Assembly: GCF_051014685.1 (NCBI RefSeq)
Contig: NC_135058.1
Coordinates: 14,262,811-14,326,810, forward strand
DNA: 64,000 nt
Source: Ptiloglossa arizonensis
Lineage: Eukaryota; Arthropoda; Insecta; Hymenoptera; Colletidae
Reading direction: 5' to 3'
Below the pieces are notes generated by a model. It saw only the letters and a list, made by a program, of their open reading frames with translations. It did no database searches and was not told the DNA's origin. This document shows positions 51,480 through 62,161 of the stretch, piece after piece. The position numbers and the translations under genes are program-made. Position 1 is the first letter of the stretch; each line of letters begins with the position of its first letter.

Positions 51480-51855
51480 AGGCATGAAAGAAAATAGAAA
51501 TGAAATTGGTTAGTGGCAAAAAATAAACATGGAAAAACAAGTAGAAATTAAAATCAGAGAACAAATAAAATGAATTAAACAAAGAAAAAATTAAAAAAGA
51601 AACAAAAGATGGAAAGAGTGGTCGCCAGTACTGACCACCGCCTACCGGTAGTCAGTACCGGTTACCAAGTTGGAGGTCCCCCCTTCCATGAACCTAAAAT
51701 GAAGAGATCCGTCCACCTCGGAGGCTCCCGTGACAATGAAATTGTCGTTAACCGGGGGATCCTTATATACCCACCACAAGGTCACTTACCCTCACTCCGA
51801 TTGTCTTTGTTCGATTTAACCGAAAATTTCAACATATTGATAGCTTGTTAGCCAT
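51480..51855 (+). other. Purine-rich tract and GC-richer segment between TIR elements and satellite
   Basis: Positions 51480-51612 are strongly A/G-rich with few C or T. They are followed by a segment (51615-51800) with CAGTACTGACC, CTACCGGTAGTCAGTACCGG and CCCCC words that includes a small palindrome around CTACCGGTAG. A similar word pair (ACCGATTACCAGGT) lies at 50313, left of the TIR units, so this may be the right flank of the same composite element. An 80-residue ORF here is unrecognised. Confidence 0.4.
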
Positions 51856-54800
51856 TATTTACGATTTCGGTAAATGTTTGTTCATTTCCACGATTGTTAC
51901 CAACAATTATGCATGTTCCTAATATTAATCGAACAATGTGCATTTTATTTATGCATTAAAAATGATCGATTCGCCTACAGCAATTAATTTTGATCGAGCT
52001 TCGAGATATAAACGTGTTTCTTAATGTTTCAAAGCATGGAAAGTAGCAATTGTTTATTAGATACATTAATTTAACATTTGTTTAATTGTTACAATTTACA
52101 CAATACGCATAGAAGTTGTATTTTTTACTCAAAAGCGACGAAATTCAATTAATTACTTTTGTGAATAGAAAAATCTTTGTGATGATCGATACGTGTAGCC
52201 TTGACAATGTCGGTTGGATCTCAATGAAAAATTCCTTCGCGAACAAAGAATATTTCAACGAAATGATATTTTATACCATTATTTATACTAGGACATTGTT
52301 AGTAATTGTTCAAAATATGTTTCCATGACATTTGTTAATAATTATGATAAATAAACTTCAAGATATTGCGAAATCTGCGAAAGCGAACGATTTCGGTGAA
52401 TGTTTGTTCATTTCTACGATTGTTGCTAACAATTATGCATGTTCCTAATATTAATCGAACAATGTGCATTTTATTTATACATTAAAAATGATCAATTCGC
52501 CTACAGTAATTAATTTTGATCGAGCTTCGAGGTATAAACGTGTTTCTTAATGTTTTCAAGCATGGAAAGTAGCAATTGTTTATTAGCTACATTAATTTAA
52601 CATTAGTTTAATTCTTATAATTTACAGAATACGCGTAGAAGTTGTATTTTTTACTTAAAAGTACCGAAATTTAATTAATCGCTTTTCTAGATAGAAAAAT
52701 CATCGTAATGAACATCTGTGAATCGATAAACAATACGTATAGCCTTGACAATGTCGGTTGGATCTCAATGAAAAATTCCATCGCGAACAAAGAATATTTC
52801 AATAAAATGATATTTTAAGCCATTATTTATACCAGGACATTGTTAATAAATGTCTAAACTATGGTTCTACGACGGTTGTTAATAATTATAATGAATAAAC
52901 ATCAAGATATTGCGAAATCTACGAAGGCGAACCATTTCGATGAATGTTCGTTCATTTCCGCGATTGTTATTAACATTTACGCATGTTCCTAATATTAATC
53001 GAACAATGTGCATCTCATTTATGCATTACAAACAATTAAGTAACTTATAGAAATTGATTTTGATCGAGATTCGATGTAAAAACGTGTTTCGTAAAGTTTC
53101 AAAGCATAGGAAGTAATAATTATGTATTTGGTGCATTAATTTAACATTATCTTAATTCTTATAATTTACACAATACGCGTAGAAGTTGTATTTTTTACTT
53201 AAAAGTACCGAAATTTAATTAATCGCTTTTCTAGATAGAAAAATCATCGTAATGAACATCTGTGAATCGATAAACAATACGTATAGCCTTGACAATGTCG
53301 GTTGGATCTCAATGAAAAATTCCATCGCGAACAAAGAATATTTCAATAAAATGATATTTTAAGCCATTATTTATACCAGGACATTGTTAATAAATGTCTA
53401 AACTATGGTTCTACGACGGTTGTTAATAATTATAATGAATAAACATCAAGATATTGCGAAATCTACGAAGGCGAACCGTTTCGATGAATGTTCGTTCATT
53501 TCCGCGATTGATATTAACATTTACGCATGTTCCCAATATTAATCGAACAATGTGCATCTCATTTATGCATTACAAACGATTAAGTAACTTATAGAAATTG
53601 ATTTTGATCGAGATTCGATGTAAAAACGTGTTTCGTAAAGTTTCAAAGCATAGGAAGTAATAATTATGTATTTGGTGCATTAATTTAACATTATCTTAAT
53701 TCTTATAATTTACACAATACGCGTAGAAGTTGTATTTTTTACTTAAAAGTACCGAAATTTAATTAATCGCTTTTCTAGATAGAAAAATCATCGTAATGAA
53801 CATCTGTGAATCGATAAACAATACGTATAGCCTTGACAATGTCGGTTGGATCTCAATGAAAAATTCCATCGCGAACAAAGAATATTTCAATAAAATGATA
53901 TTTTAAGCCATTATTTATACCAGGACATTGTTAATAAATGTCTAAACTATGGTTCTACGACGGTTGTTAATAATTATAATGAATAAACATCAAGATATTG
54001 CGAAATCTACGAAGGCGAACCATTTCGATGAATGTTCGTTCATTTCCGCGATTGTTATTAACATTTACGCATGTTCCTAATATTAATCGAACAATGTGCA
54101 TCTCATTTATGCATTACAAACAATTAAGTAACTTATAGAAATTGATTTTGATCGAGATTCGATGTAAAAACGTGTTTCGTAAAGTTTCAAAGCATAGGAA
54201 GTAATAATTATGTATTTGGTGCATTAATTTAACATTATCTTAATTCTTATAATTTACACAATACGCGTAGAAGTTGTATTTTTTACTTAAAAGTACCGAA
54301 ATTTAATTAATCGCTTTTCTAGATAGAAAAATCATCGTAATGAACATCTGTGAATCGATAAACAATACGTATAGCCTTGACAATGTCGGTTGGATCTCAA
54401 TGAAAAATTCCATCGCGAACAAAGAATATTTCAATAAAATGATATTTTAAGCCATTATTTATACCAGGACATTGTTAATAAATGTCTAAACTATGGTTCT
54501 ACGACGGTTGTTAATAATTATAATGAATAAACATCAAGATATTGCGAAATCTACGAAGGCGAACCGTTTCGATGAATGTTCGTTCATTTCCGCGATTGTT
54601 ATTAACATTTACGCATGTTCCCAATATTAATCGAACAATGTGCATCTCATTTATGCATTACAAACGATTAAGTAACTTATAGAAATTGATTTTGATCGAG
54701 ATTCGATGTAAAAACGTGTTTCGTAAAGTTTCAAAGCATAGGAAGTAATAATTATGTATTTGGTGCATTAATTTAACATTATCTTAATTCTTATAATTTA

Positions 54801-55315
54801 CACAATACGCGTAGAAGTTGTATTTTTTACTTAAAAGTACCGAAATTTAATTAATCGCTTTTCTAGATAGAAAAATCATCGTAATGAACATCTGTGAATC
54901 GATAAACAATACGTATAGCCTTGACAATGTCGGTTGGATCTCAATGAAAAATTCCATCGCGAACAAAGAATACTTCAACAAAATGATACTTTGTGCCATT
55001 ATTTACATCGGAACACTGTTAATAATTGTTTAAACTATGGTTCTCCGACGGTTGTTAATAATTATGATAAATAAACATCAAGGAATTGCGAAATCTGTGA
55101 AGGCAAACGGTTTCAGCGAATGTTTGTCCATCTACGCGATTGTTATTAACATTTACGCGTATTCTGAACATTAATATTACAATACATATCTTATTTATGC
55201 ATTATAAATGATTAATTTACCTATAGAAATTAATTTTGATCGAGATTCGAGGTAAAACTTGGTTTTCGAGTTATTATTTCAATAAGTACACTTTTAAAAC
55301 GTGGAAAGTAAGAAA
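51856..55315 (+). repeat. Satellite-like tandem array, 544 bp unit, ~6.3 copies
   Basis: The anchor GCATGTTCC(T/C)AATATTAATC starts at 51911, 52437, 52981, 53525, 54069 and 54613, and a diverged version starts at 55157. The spacing is 526 for the first interval and exactly 544 for the next five. Central copies are almost identical, while the first and last are clearly diverged. Single-base markers alternate along the array (ACCATTT/ACCGTTT, TTCCTAAT/TTCCCAAT, CAAACAATT/CAAACGATT), giving an A-B-A-B pattern of 1,088 bp. No long frame survives in the amplified copies. Only the diverged first copy has a 70-codon ORF (52116-52328). Confidence 0.96.
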
Positions 55316-55322
55316 ATTACAA

Positions 55323-55382
55323 CAAAATAAATGTTAAATTAATGTGTCTGGTAAACAATTATTACTTTATATGCTTTAAACA
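55323..55382 (-). repeat. Inverted fragment of the 544 bp unit at the array edge
   Basis: The complement of this stretch reads AAAGCATATAAAGTAATAAT, then TGTTTACCAGACACATTAAT and TTAACATTT. The array unit has AAAGCATGGAAAGTAGCAAT, then TGTTTATTAGATACATTAAT and TTAACATTT. The direct array ends just before it, around 55300 (AAAACGTGGAAAGTAAGAAA), so the two halves face each other. Confidence 0.75.
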
Positions 55383-55447
55383 TCTGCTAATATACCTTCA
55401 GGGAGGTATAGATAGACGATTATTAGAAAATTTCATTCTCTCCGGAG

Positions 55448-55522
55448 AACCATTGCTGACCATTGCTGACCCAGACCTAATTGACCATTGCTGACCACTA
55501 CTGACCACTGCTGACCAGTGAT
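55448..55522 (+). repeat. Short tandem repeat, ~10 bp unit (TGACCATTGC)
   Basis: About seven units of TGACCA(T/C)TGC and variants, broken once by CCAGACCTAAT. Confidence 0.9.
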
Positions 55523-57759
55523 AAACGGACAACTTTCTAACATTTTTACTTCTCACGTAGTACCTTATTATTGTCGAGAATTCAATGTTTTCACAAAAAC
55601 TCGTATTTCTCGTGAAAATTGAATTTCCAATCCTCGACTACGCGCAACTATGGAGGTCCACGATATCGGAATCGACTTCTATCGCATTACGTGACCGTAA
55701 ATTTTGTGACGTCACTTTGGAGTCACTGTACACTTCTGCGCGGCAAAGAGTAGCGAATTCTGGATTCGAAAACGACCACGTTTCTCGTCACGATGACGTT
55801 GCATGCACACGAAAGACGACGACGATACGACGCGTTCGAAGGGACACTCGAGCGACTATCGAGGCGCGGGAACGAGAACGAAAACGATGCAACGGTTGCT
55901 CCCGATGCTCGCGAAATAAGGTCGTTCACGGCTCACTGGAACCCAATTTCAACGATAGTTACATAACGTAGCTCCCGAGGGAACGTCGCTTCTTTTCCAG
56001 TTATTTCCCAGTGTCCGCCGCGTCCTAACGGTTTCCCGGTTGCGCGGGAAACCTGCGTGCGTTCAACTGTTCCACGCGAGGATGGTAATTTGTCCGTCAC
56101 GGTTGACGCGCGAAATCAAAGAGACGATGACCGTAATTGTACACGCTGTCCATTCTTCCCCGCGAGTCGTTTCCTTTGGTAAAATGCAACCGCGGTGACG
56201 GGAATGGATGAGCTCGATGAGCCTGACAGGGAAAACGTTGATAAAGACCGATGGCTTCTGCGTTAAACGCGTGTGGGACGAGCTCGGGGCACAGAGACTG
56301 ACAACGCAACGTGTACAATGGTCAAACCTGGATAGAACCAAGTATTCGAATCCGGTTAATCAATGTTTCGAAAGCGCGGCAACGAACGTCTCGGGTATTG
56401 ATCAAACTTGTTGCTCGGATACATGATCGGTAGTCGTTTTTAAGATAGATCTTGATATCTTGATGGATTTTGTTTGTAAATGAACGGTACTTTTTATCAG
56501 TGACGTAGAAATAAACTTAGAGAGAAATGCAGGTATACTTACCTGAAAGAGATGACGAAAGTTTCCTTTGTGAGACGATGTATCGGTTGTAAGTAACGGA
56601 GCTCGTGTAATATGTGTATGGTGGAAAGAATGAAACGTTCGTTAGCTTAGATAGTACTTGTCAATTGAAACAGAGAAGTTCTAATGAACATGGATCGAGA
56701 AACTAATATTTAGAAAATTGTGAACAATCTTTTGTTTTCATTTAAGCGACCTGCTAGCTTCAGGAGGTATTTCTACGTGGGTATCGTAACATAAGATTAT
56801 CTTATTACGGGTTGCATCGTTGCGCAAAAATAATAACAGGTTCACGAGTTTGTAAATATTTCTCGACCCGTGGTTACTAAGATCTTTATGCTTCAATTGG
56901 CAAGCACTAACTTGAAAGTTATGAATTTTGTTTGCATACATTATGTTAACTATATTCTTAGTTAACTCCTTATCTTAACTCTCGAGTTAACGCTAGAGAC
57001 ACTACTATAGATGTTTGAGGACAACCCCAAATGTTCGATTGTGTCCAAAAGTTCAAGACATGCAAATTAGAAATTTGTATGCTCAAGATCACCTGACGAT
57101 CTTGATCACCAGGTCGTTGAACTGTACTCTACGTTAGCTAGAGCAACTGCGTGCACGAAAACATGTAGACCTGTCGAGAGAAACATCGATAATCTCGAAA
57201 ATAATAACCCGCAAATATTTGCCACCCTCGATCCAATAATATCTCCTTAGAACATCTTGGCCTTCTGTTACGAACAACGAATATCGTATCCGACGAAAGT
57301 ACTTTCTTTTTATCGATAGACCACAAGTCTTGTCCAGGCACGTAGGTAGCCTGGCGAGGGTACAGTTGATGGTAGAGATATAGTGAACTCTTCGGGATAT
57401 ACAAGTGCCACGGAAGTTGAAACACGGTACTCGAAACCTGTTAACGAAGGTACCGTGGTTTGCTTGATTGTTCTTCCTTTTCTTATTCCTTACGTCTGTT
57501 TAAGTGCACTCTTCCTTGCGCCTTAGTTAATTTACCACTTCGATACACCTACCGTACGAATCTACACCATTTCTTGGAACTTCGTCCGATCTTCAAATCT
57601 CAATGTTTTGCATCCGTATAAGAACAAAACTATCATTTGTTTACGACAGGTCTCGAGAACCTTTAATTATTCGAATGTAAAAAATAATTCGATCCTTTTC
57701 TCGATATTTTTCCCTTAAAGTACCAATCCGTTAAAATGTTTGTCTAGGATGAAATTGTT

Positions 57760-58215
57760 TCGTGTATTCAAGTAGAACGTATTTCGAACATCCGTATAAA
57801 ATGATTTTCTACATCCGAGTAGAAAGTTTCCATGTATCTAGGATATAAATCATTTCATGTATCACGGTGGAAAATTTGTTTAATCTTTTCATTTGATACA
57901 TCTGGGTCGAAATTCTTCCTACATCCGCGTATAAATTGTTTCATAGATCCACGTATAAATTGTTTCATATGTCTGCGTATAAATTACTTCGCATACCCCC
58001 GGTAGAAATTTTTCATACATCGAGGTAAAATATTTTTTGGGATGGATATTTTTCGCGTACCCGTGTAGAAATTACTTGGTACATCCGAGTAGAAATTATT
58101 TCGTACGTCTGGGGTGAAAATTCTTCGTAGACCCAACTGGAAATTGTTTCCTCCACCTACAGGACATAAATTTGTCCCGTATGTTCGAATAGAAATTATT
58201 TCTACTCGGAGCGAT
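57760..58215 (+). repeat. Degenerate minisatellite, ~28-32 bp unit, ~14 copies
   Basis: The repeating pattern is CAT-CCG-(A/C)GTA(G/T)A(A)AATT(A/G)TTTC with T/ATA-type ends, for example CATCCGCGTATAAATTGTTT, CCACGTATAAATTGTTTCAT and CATCCGAGTAGAAATTATTT. Copies vary a lot in sequence and length, so the array is old. It continues through 58.2 kb, where the last unit is GTTCGAATAGAAATTATTTC. Confidence 0.82.
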
Positions 58216-58509
58216 GCATCGTGCACTAAAAATACGTTTCTCTTTCGTCAACGGGTAAACAACTAATCATCGAGTACTCGTTCTTGAAATGCTAACTTTT
58301 TCGAAATCTATCCGCGGCGAGAATCCATCGTTACGATTCCAAATAAGAAACCGTTACTTATACCGTATTATGAATTTCCATTTCTGTCGATAATATCGAC
58401 TTCCACGTTCGAACGGTCCAACTACGTCGCACGCCTCACGAACGACAAACATAGCGAACGCAATAAAGTGGACGCAATAAATCAAACGGTACGAAACGGG
58501 GGGGAAAAA

Positions 58510-58526
58510 AATATATATATATATAC
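58510..58526. repeat. (TA)n microsatellite
   Basis: About eight TA units after an A-run. Confidence 0.93.
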
Positions 58527-60606
58527 ATGAAAGAAAAAAAAAAAGAGAAGTAACAAAAGAAGAACAATACGAAAGATAAATGAACACGAAATATTGATGA
58601 CCAGCGCATGATTCTCTATTTGTCAGATCGTTCTAGCGGCAGTAATGCGCGAATTCAATTAGCTGGCGCGAAAGCACCGGCGCGTTGATAAGCCAAGAGG
58701 TCGTTAGGCACGTTGTATTGCGAGCGTTCGCTTTTAAAAACTCTCGTTAACCCGCGTAATTAATTCGCGGCCGACGCGGCCACCAGGACAGATAATTAAT
58801 TTAGCCGCGATAACCCCGGCAGCCGGATAAGGATTTTATTGTGGAATTCAGCGCTGTATTTAAATTCGACGAACCTCGCACTTATTGTCCGGAAGACATT
58901 AATATAAATGAAGCGTGGGTGAAGAACTTCGCGAAAAATGTGAACGCGCGGTGTTAAACGTAATTGGGACGTCGGTTACCGGTAAAGGTGTATAAATTAC
59001 CTTCGATAATTTATCGTTCGTCTTGGCCGTCTTATCAACGAAAATTCATTGCTGGTTTGTGGATACATTGTACTCGCGTAGATAGCGTTTTTAATCATTC
59101 ACGAGTAGTCGAAGAGTTGTGTTTTAATACAATGTGTTGAATATAAAATTTCAAGTAACGAAAGAAACGTAAATGTAACGATTTTCTGTCTGTGGAAGCT
59201 CGTTGGAAGAATATTTCGACGGTTTTGAAGTCGCTACAGTGAATGAAAAATCTGATAGCCGTTCAAGGTCAAATCCCCACTCGCTTATCGCGTCAAGCGC
59301 AGTTACCATTTTTTATTTGTGTACCTCTGGTTAACAGTCTGACAACTTGTGCTTGTAAACTAGCGCGAAGAAACGAGAGATCGGACGATGAAGTAAAAAA
59401 AATAATAACAGCGAAAGAATAAATAATTTCTCGGTGTCTTTGAACAGTCGATTGCTTCGTTCCGACTCTTAACATCCGTGTTTCTCGGAGAGGACGTTAT
59501 TTCGTTTGTAAAAAGAAAAAAGAGAAGAAAGGAATATGTAATAAAACGAACAAGAAGAAAAAAAGGAACACTTTTCGTGGAAATTAAACGACCAAAAAAG
59601 ATTATTTCGGAATTAAAATTCTAGTTTCTCTTTTCTTTACTCGTTTAATTTCTACAAAATATGTTTCATTTTTCTTTCCGCCTACGTAATTACACATCCT
59701 TTTCCAACCTTCTTCTCGTTGCAGAATCGTATTACGTTCCTTCTAATTATTATGGAAGAGGACCAAAACAAACGAGGTTGAAACATTTAAAGCGTACTCA
59801 AGTTACGTCGTTCCTTAATTTGTTATTAACGTCAATTTACGTTTCATTTATCATCGAACGTGATTCGTTAAATCGTGCTTTTACTTTTATGTTACATCGA
59901 CTGATACCAATTTCTCGAACGTAAGAACTGGAACGAAACAACGCGATATACAGTCTGGTGGTTGACCAATGACGGTGGTGGGGGACGAGAGTTGCCCAAC
60001 CTCGAACGGCCAACACATTCGGCTCAAACCTAACGACTAAATTTTCTTCAGTCCCATTCCACCTGTCGTAGCCCGACCATAATCAAGTTCCACGCCACGA
60101 TTATACTTATAGACGTCTGTGATATATTCGCGGTGAATATATTTATCCGCGTGCACGGATAAATAACTCTAGTTAATTACCCCATTAACGTCGCGTTGCG
60201 TATAAATAACATCGGTTTCTGAAACCGCACTCGCAAAATTGCGTTACACGGTATGATAGCTTGTTTTGCAACTCATACGTTGCCCTTGTAATGAAACTCG
60301 TACGTTACGTGAATTCGCCCGTGGTTTATAACAAAAATTATGCGCGAAGCATGCACGTGAACCGTTTCCGGCGAAGATCACGTGTCGCGTATATTCTATA
60401 GTGATTTATAACGAAATTCATAGCGGAGATTACGCGTCGTTTCTAGCGGCGATTCGTAGTAAAAATTGTGCGGCAAGTATTCGCGACAAAATTTTCTAAT
60501 AAAAATCTTACGTCGAGTAGGAATATAAAAAGCGGTTTACGATTAAAATTTTTCCTGTCTCGTGTATACAGCCACGGTGTATAGTAGAAATTCGTGTTGC
60601 AAACAG

Positions 60607-60630
60607 GATTGTGTGTGCGTGTGTGTGTGA
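60607..60630. repeat. (GT)n microsatellite
   Basis: About ten GT units with one GC interruption. Confidence 0.93.
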
Positions 60631-60956
60631 ACGTGTATGTACAACGTTGGTTTATAGCTAAAGGTTAGGTAGGAAAACTAGAGTCGAGACTTTTATCGAC
60701 ATTTCCATCATTTACCATTTTCACCTCTCAATTCTAGAATTATACCGAACATCGATTACTGTTTGCCAGTGATATATCAAGAAAGGGGGGTAAAAATGAA
60801 CATGAAATATCGATGACCGGTGTTGCAATAACCTACATGTCACATGCTCACTTAATCTTGGGTGACTGACGAGCGTTGAGCGTATATGTTGCGATACCTT
60901 AGCTGCCGACATTGAGCTACATAATTCAGGTATCCTAATAGTCACTATCTAACATG

Positions 60957-61093
60957 TTCTGGCTTCTGGAAAGTCATTTCGGTTGTTTTTTTTTTAATGA
61001 AAATGAAACACGATTTTTTTAGAGTGTATAAACATTTTATTAAATTACATATTCTCCATTTTGGAAAACGAAATGACTTTTCGAACAGCCCAA
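60957..61093 (+). mobile_element. Mariner-like MITE, copy 5 (137 bp)
   Basis: The right end ATGACTTTTCGAACAGCCCAA is followed by TA (61094-61095). The left end is altered (TTCTGGCTTCTGGAAAGTCA) and its flank is TG. The interior GAAACACGATTTTTTTAGAG and TTTTATTAAATTACATATTC match copy 1 closely. Confidence 0.84.
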
Positions 61094-62039
61094 TAGAATG
61101 AAAGGGAATGAATGCTTGTGAAGATATAACAGCGTAGTCAGCGTGGTCATTAATTGCGTGATTTGTTAATATTTTGTTCCTGCTACCACGTCATCCAATA
61201 CACGTACATTCTCGAACTTTATTCACCCTTATTGTACAATATAACCACCGCTACCCACTGAAATAAAATTCCTACGATATATGTATATAAAAATGTGTAA
61301 AGCTGCAGCAAAAGTGGTCGTGGTGGTGGTCACTTGGCGGACGTTCCTCGTCCATTTCCGAAGAGGACATTTTAGCCGGTATCGGGCCACTCCCCCCTTT
61401 CACGCGCACCGAACAATTACCGTCCGCGTCACGGTCGTATATTAAATGCAGAAACAGGGGTACAGTCTTTATCATTCGAATGCCTTTCTTGAAAACTTAC
61501 CGGCGATGCCGCGTCGTAGAAGTCTAGCGTCCCGGCGTAATTCGAAAGCGATTGTTCGAATTTATGAAGCCATTACGGTGCTCCGGGAACGTTCGACTAA
61601 AGCCCCGTGCCTGATTCCTGGCGCAATAAAAGAGTCTCGTAACGGTGCCATTTTGTCTCGAGCGGCGGCCACGTACATTAACAATATAACTGGTTGATTG
61701 CGTGCGGCATCGTTACACGGTCAACGCATGTGTACATAAAAATCGTGGCTCTGGTCTCGCCGGTCGCGACCGATCGTAAACTTACTTCAAAGTGATACCG
61801 GGACCCAGTTAAGGTGGTTTAGACATCTCCGGGGAAGTGCTCGTACTTCGTAGGTTAAACATACTTCCGATCGTAAGATACTTTCAAGATTTGTATTTAC
61901 AAACACCGTTCCAACTGTACAAACCAGTCGCATGGGTCACGAACGCGACCAATCGCGTTTCCGTAATACGCGCTCGGTCGAATCGCTACCGACCCTCGCG
62001 AGAGCGATCGTGTTAAAGCGGGAACTCTGTTTTCTTTCC

Positions 62040-62045
62040 AGCAGT
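62040..62045 (+). other. NAGNAG tandem splice acceptor
   Basis: The bases AG-CAG-TG follow a TTTCTTTCC pyrimidine tract, so splicing can use the AG at 62040-62041 or the AG at 62043-62044. Both keep the frame with exon A, which ends in a single A. The first choice gives Thr-Val-Ser-Ser-Met and the second Met-Ser-Ser-Met, one residue fewer. The site lies immediately outside the membrane helix. Confidence 0.75.
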
Positions 62046-62161
62046 GAGCTCCATGCGGCCGATAGACAGCACGAAATGCGTGGTGGTCCAAGATGTCAAG
62101 GCTGTCACTCACGAGAACGCGCACGTTCACGACCCGATATCAACGCTACTACCCACCGAAG
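62042..62161 (+). CDS. Ten-m: Teneurin exon B: first extracellular residues after the membrane (120 nt)
   Basis: This is a short exon, too short and start-less to stand out as an ORF. It translates in frame as SSMRPIDSTK, then CVVVQDVKAVTHENAHVHDP, then ISTLLPTE, matching the conserved stretch that follows the transmembrane helix in insect teneurins. The acceptor is TTTCTTTCCAG, directly followed by CAG, giving a NAGNAG site. The donor is G|GTAAAT with GT at 62162-62163. Using the first AG, the exon is 2 + 39x3 + 1 nt, so it takes a codon started in exon A and leaves one base for exon C, where G+AG gives Glu. Using the second AG removes three bases and changes Thr-Val to Met. Because 120 is a multiple of three and both junctions have the same phase, the exon can be skipped without a frameshift. 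The start choice between the two AGs is uncertain by three bases. Confidence 0.9.

Larger units (their letters stand above)
39935..62041 (+). other. Ten-m: Teneurin intron between the transmembrane exon and exon B (22.1 kb)
   Basis: The donor is GTAAGT at 39935, and the acceptor is TTTCTTTCCAG ending at 62041, with a second AG three bases later. The exons on either side are phase-compatible (1 base plus 2 bases), and the spliced protein reads AYFA, then T-V or M, then SSMRPIDSTK. The intron carries one full MITE copy, a composite TIR element, the 544 bp satellite array, a degenerate ~30 bp minisatellite and a GC-rich island at 46 kb, listed separately. I see nothing specific in about 40000-43000, 43620-44600, 45100-46000, 46850-49050 apart from one palindrome, 49450-50280, 55550-57750, 58260-60600 and 61100-62030. 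A very short extra exon cannot be excluded but is not needed. Confidence 0.85.

Noticed and set aside
52116..52328. 70-codon ORF in the first satellite unit
   Set aside because: The frame is broken in all the well-conserved central copies of the same unit, so it is not a maintained gene.
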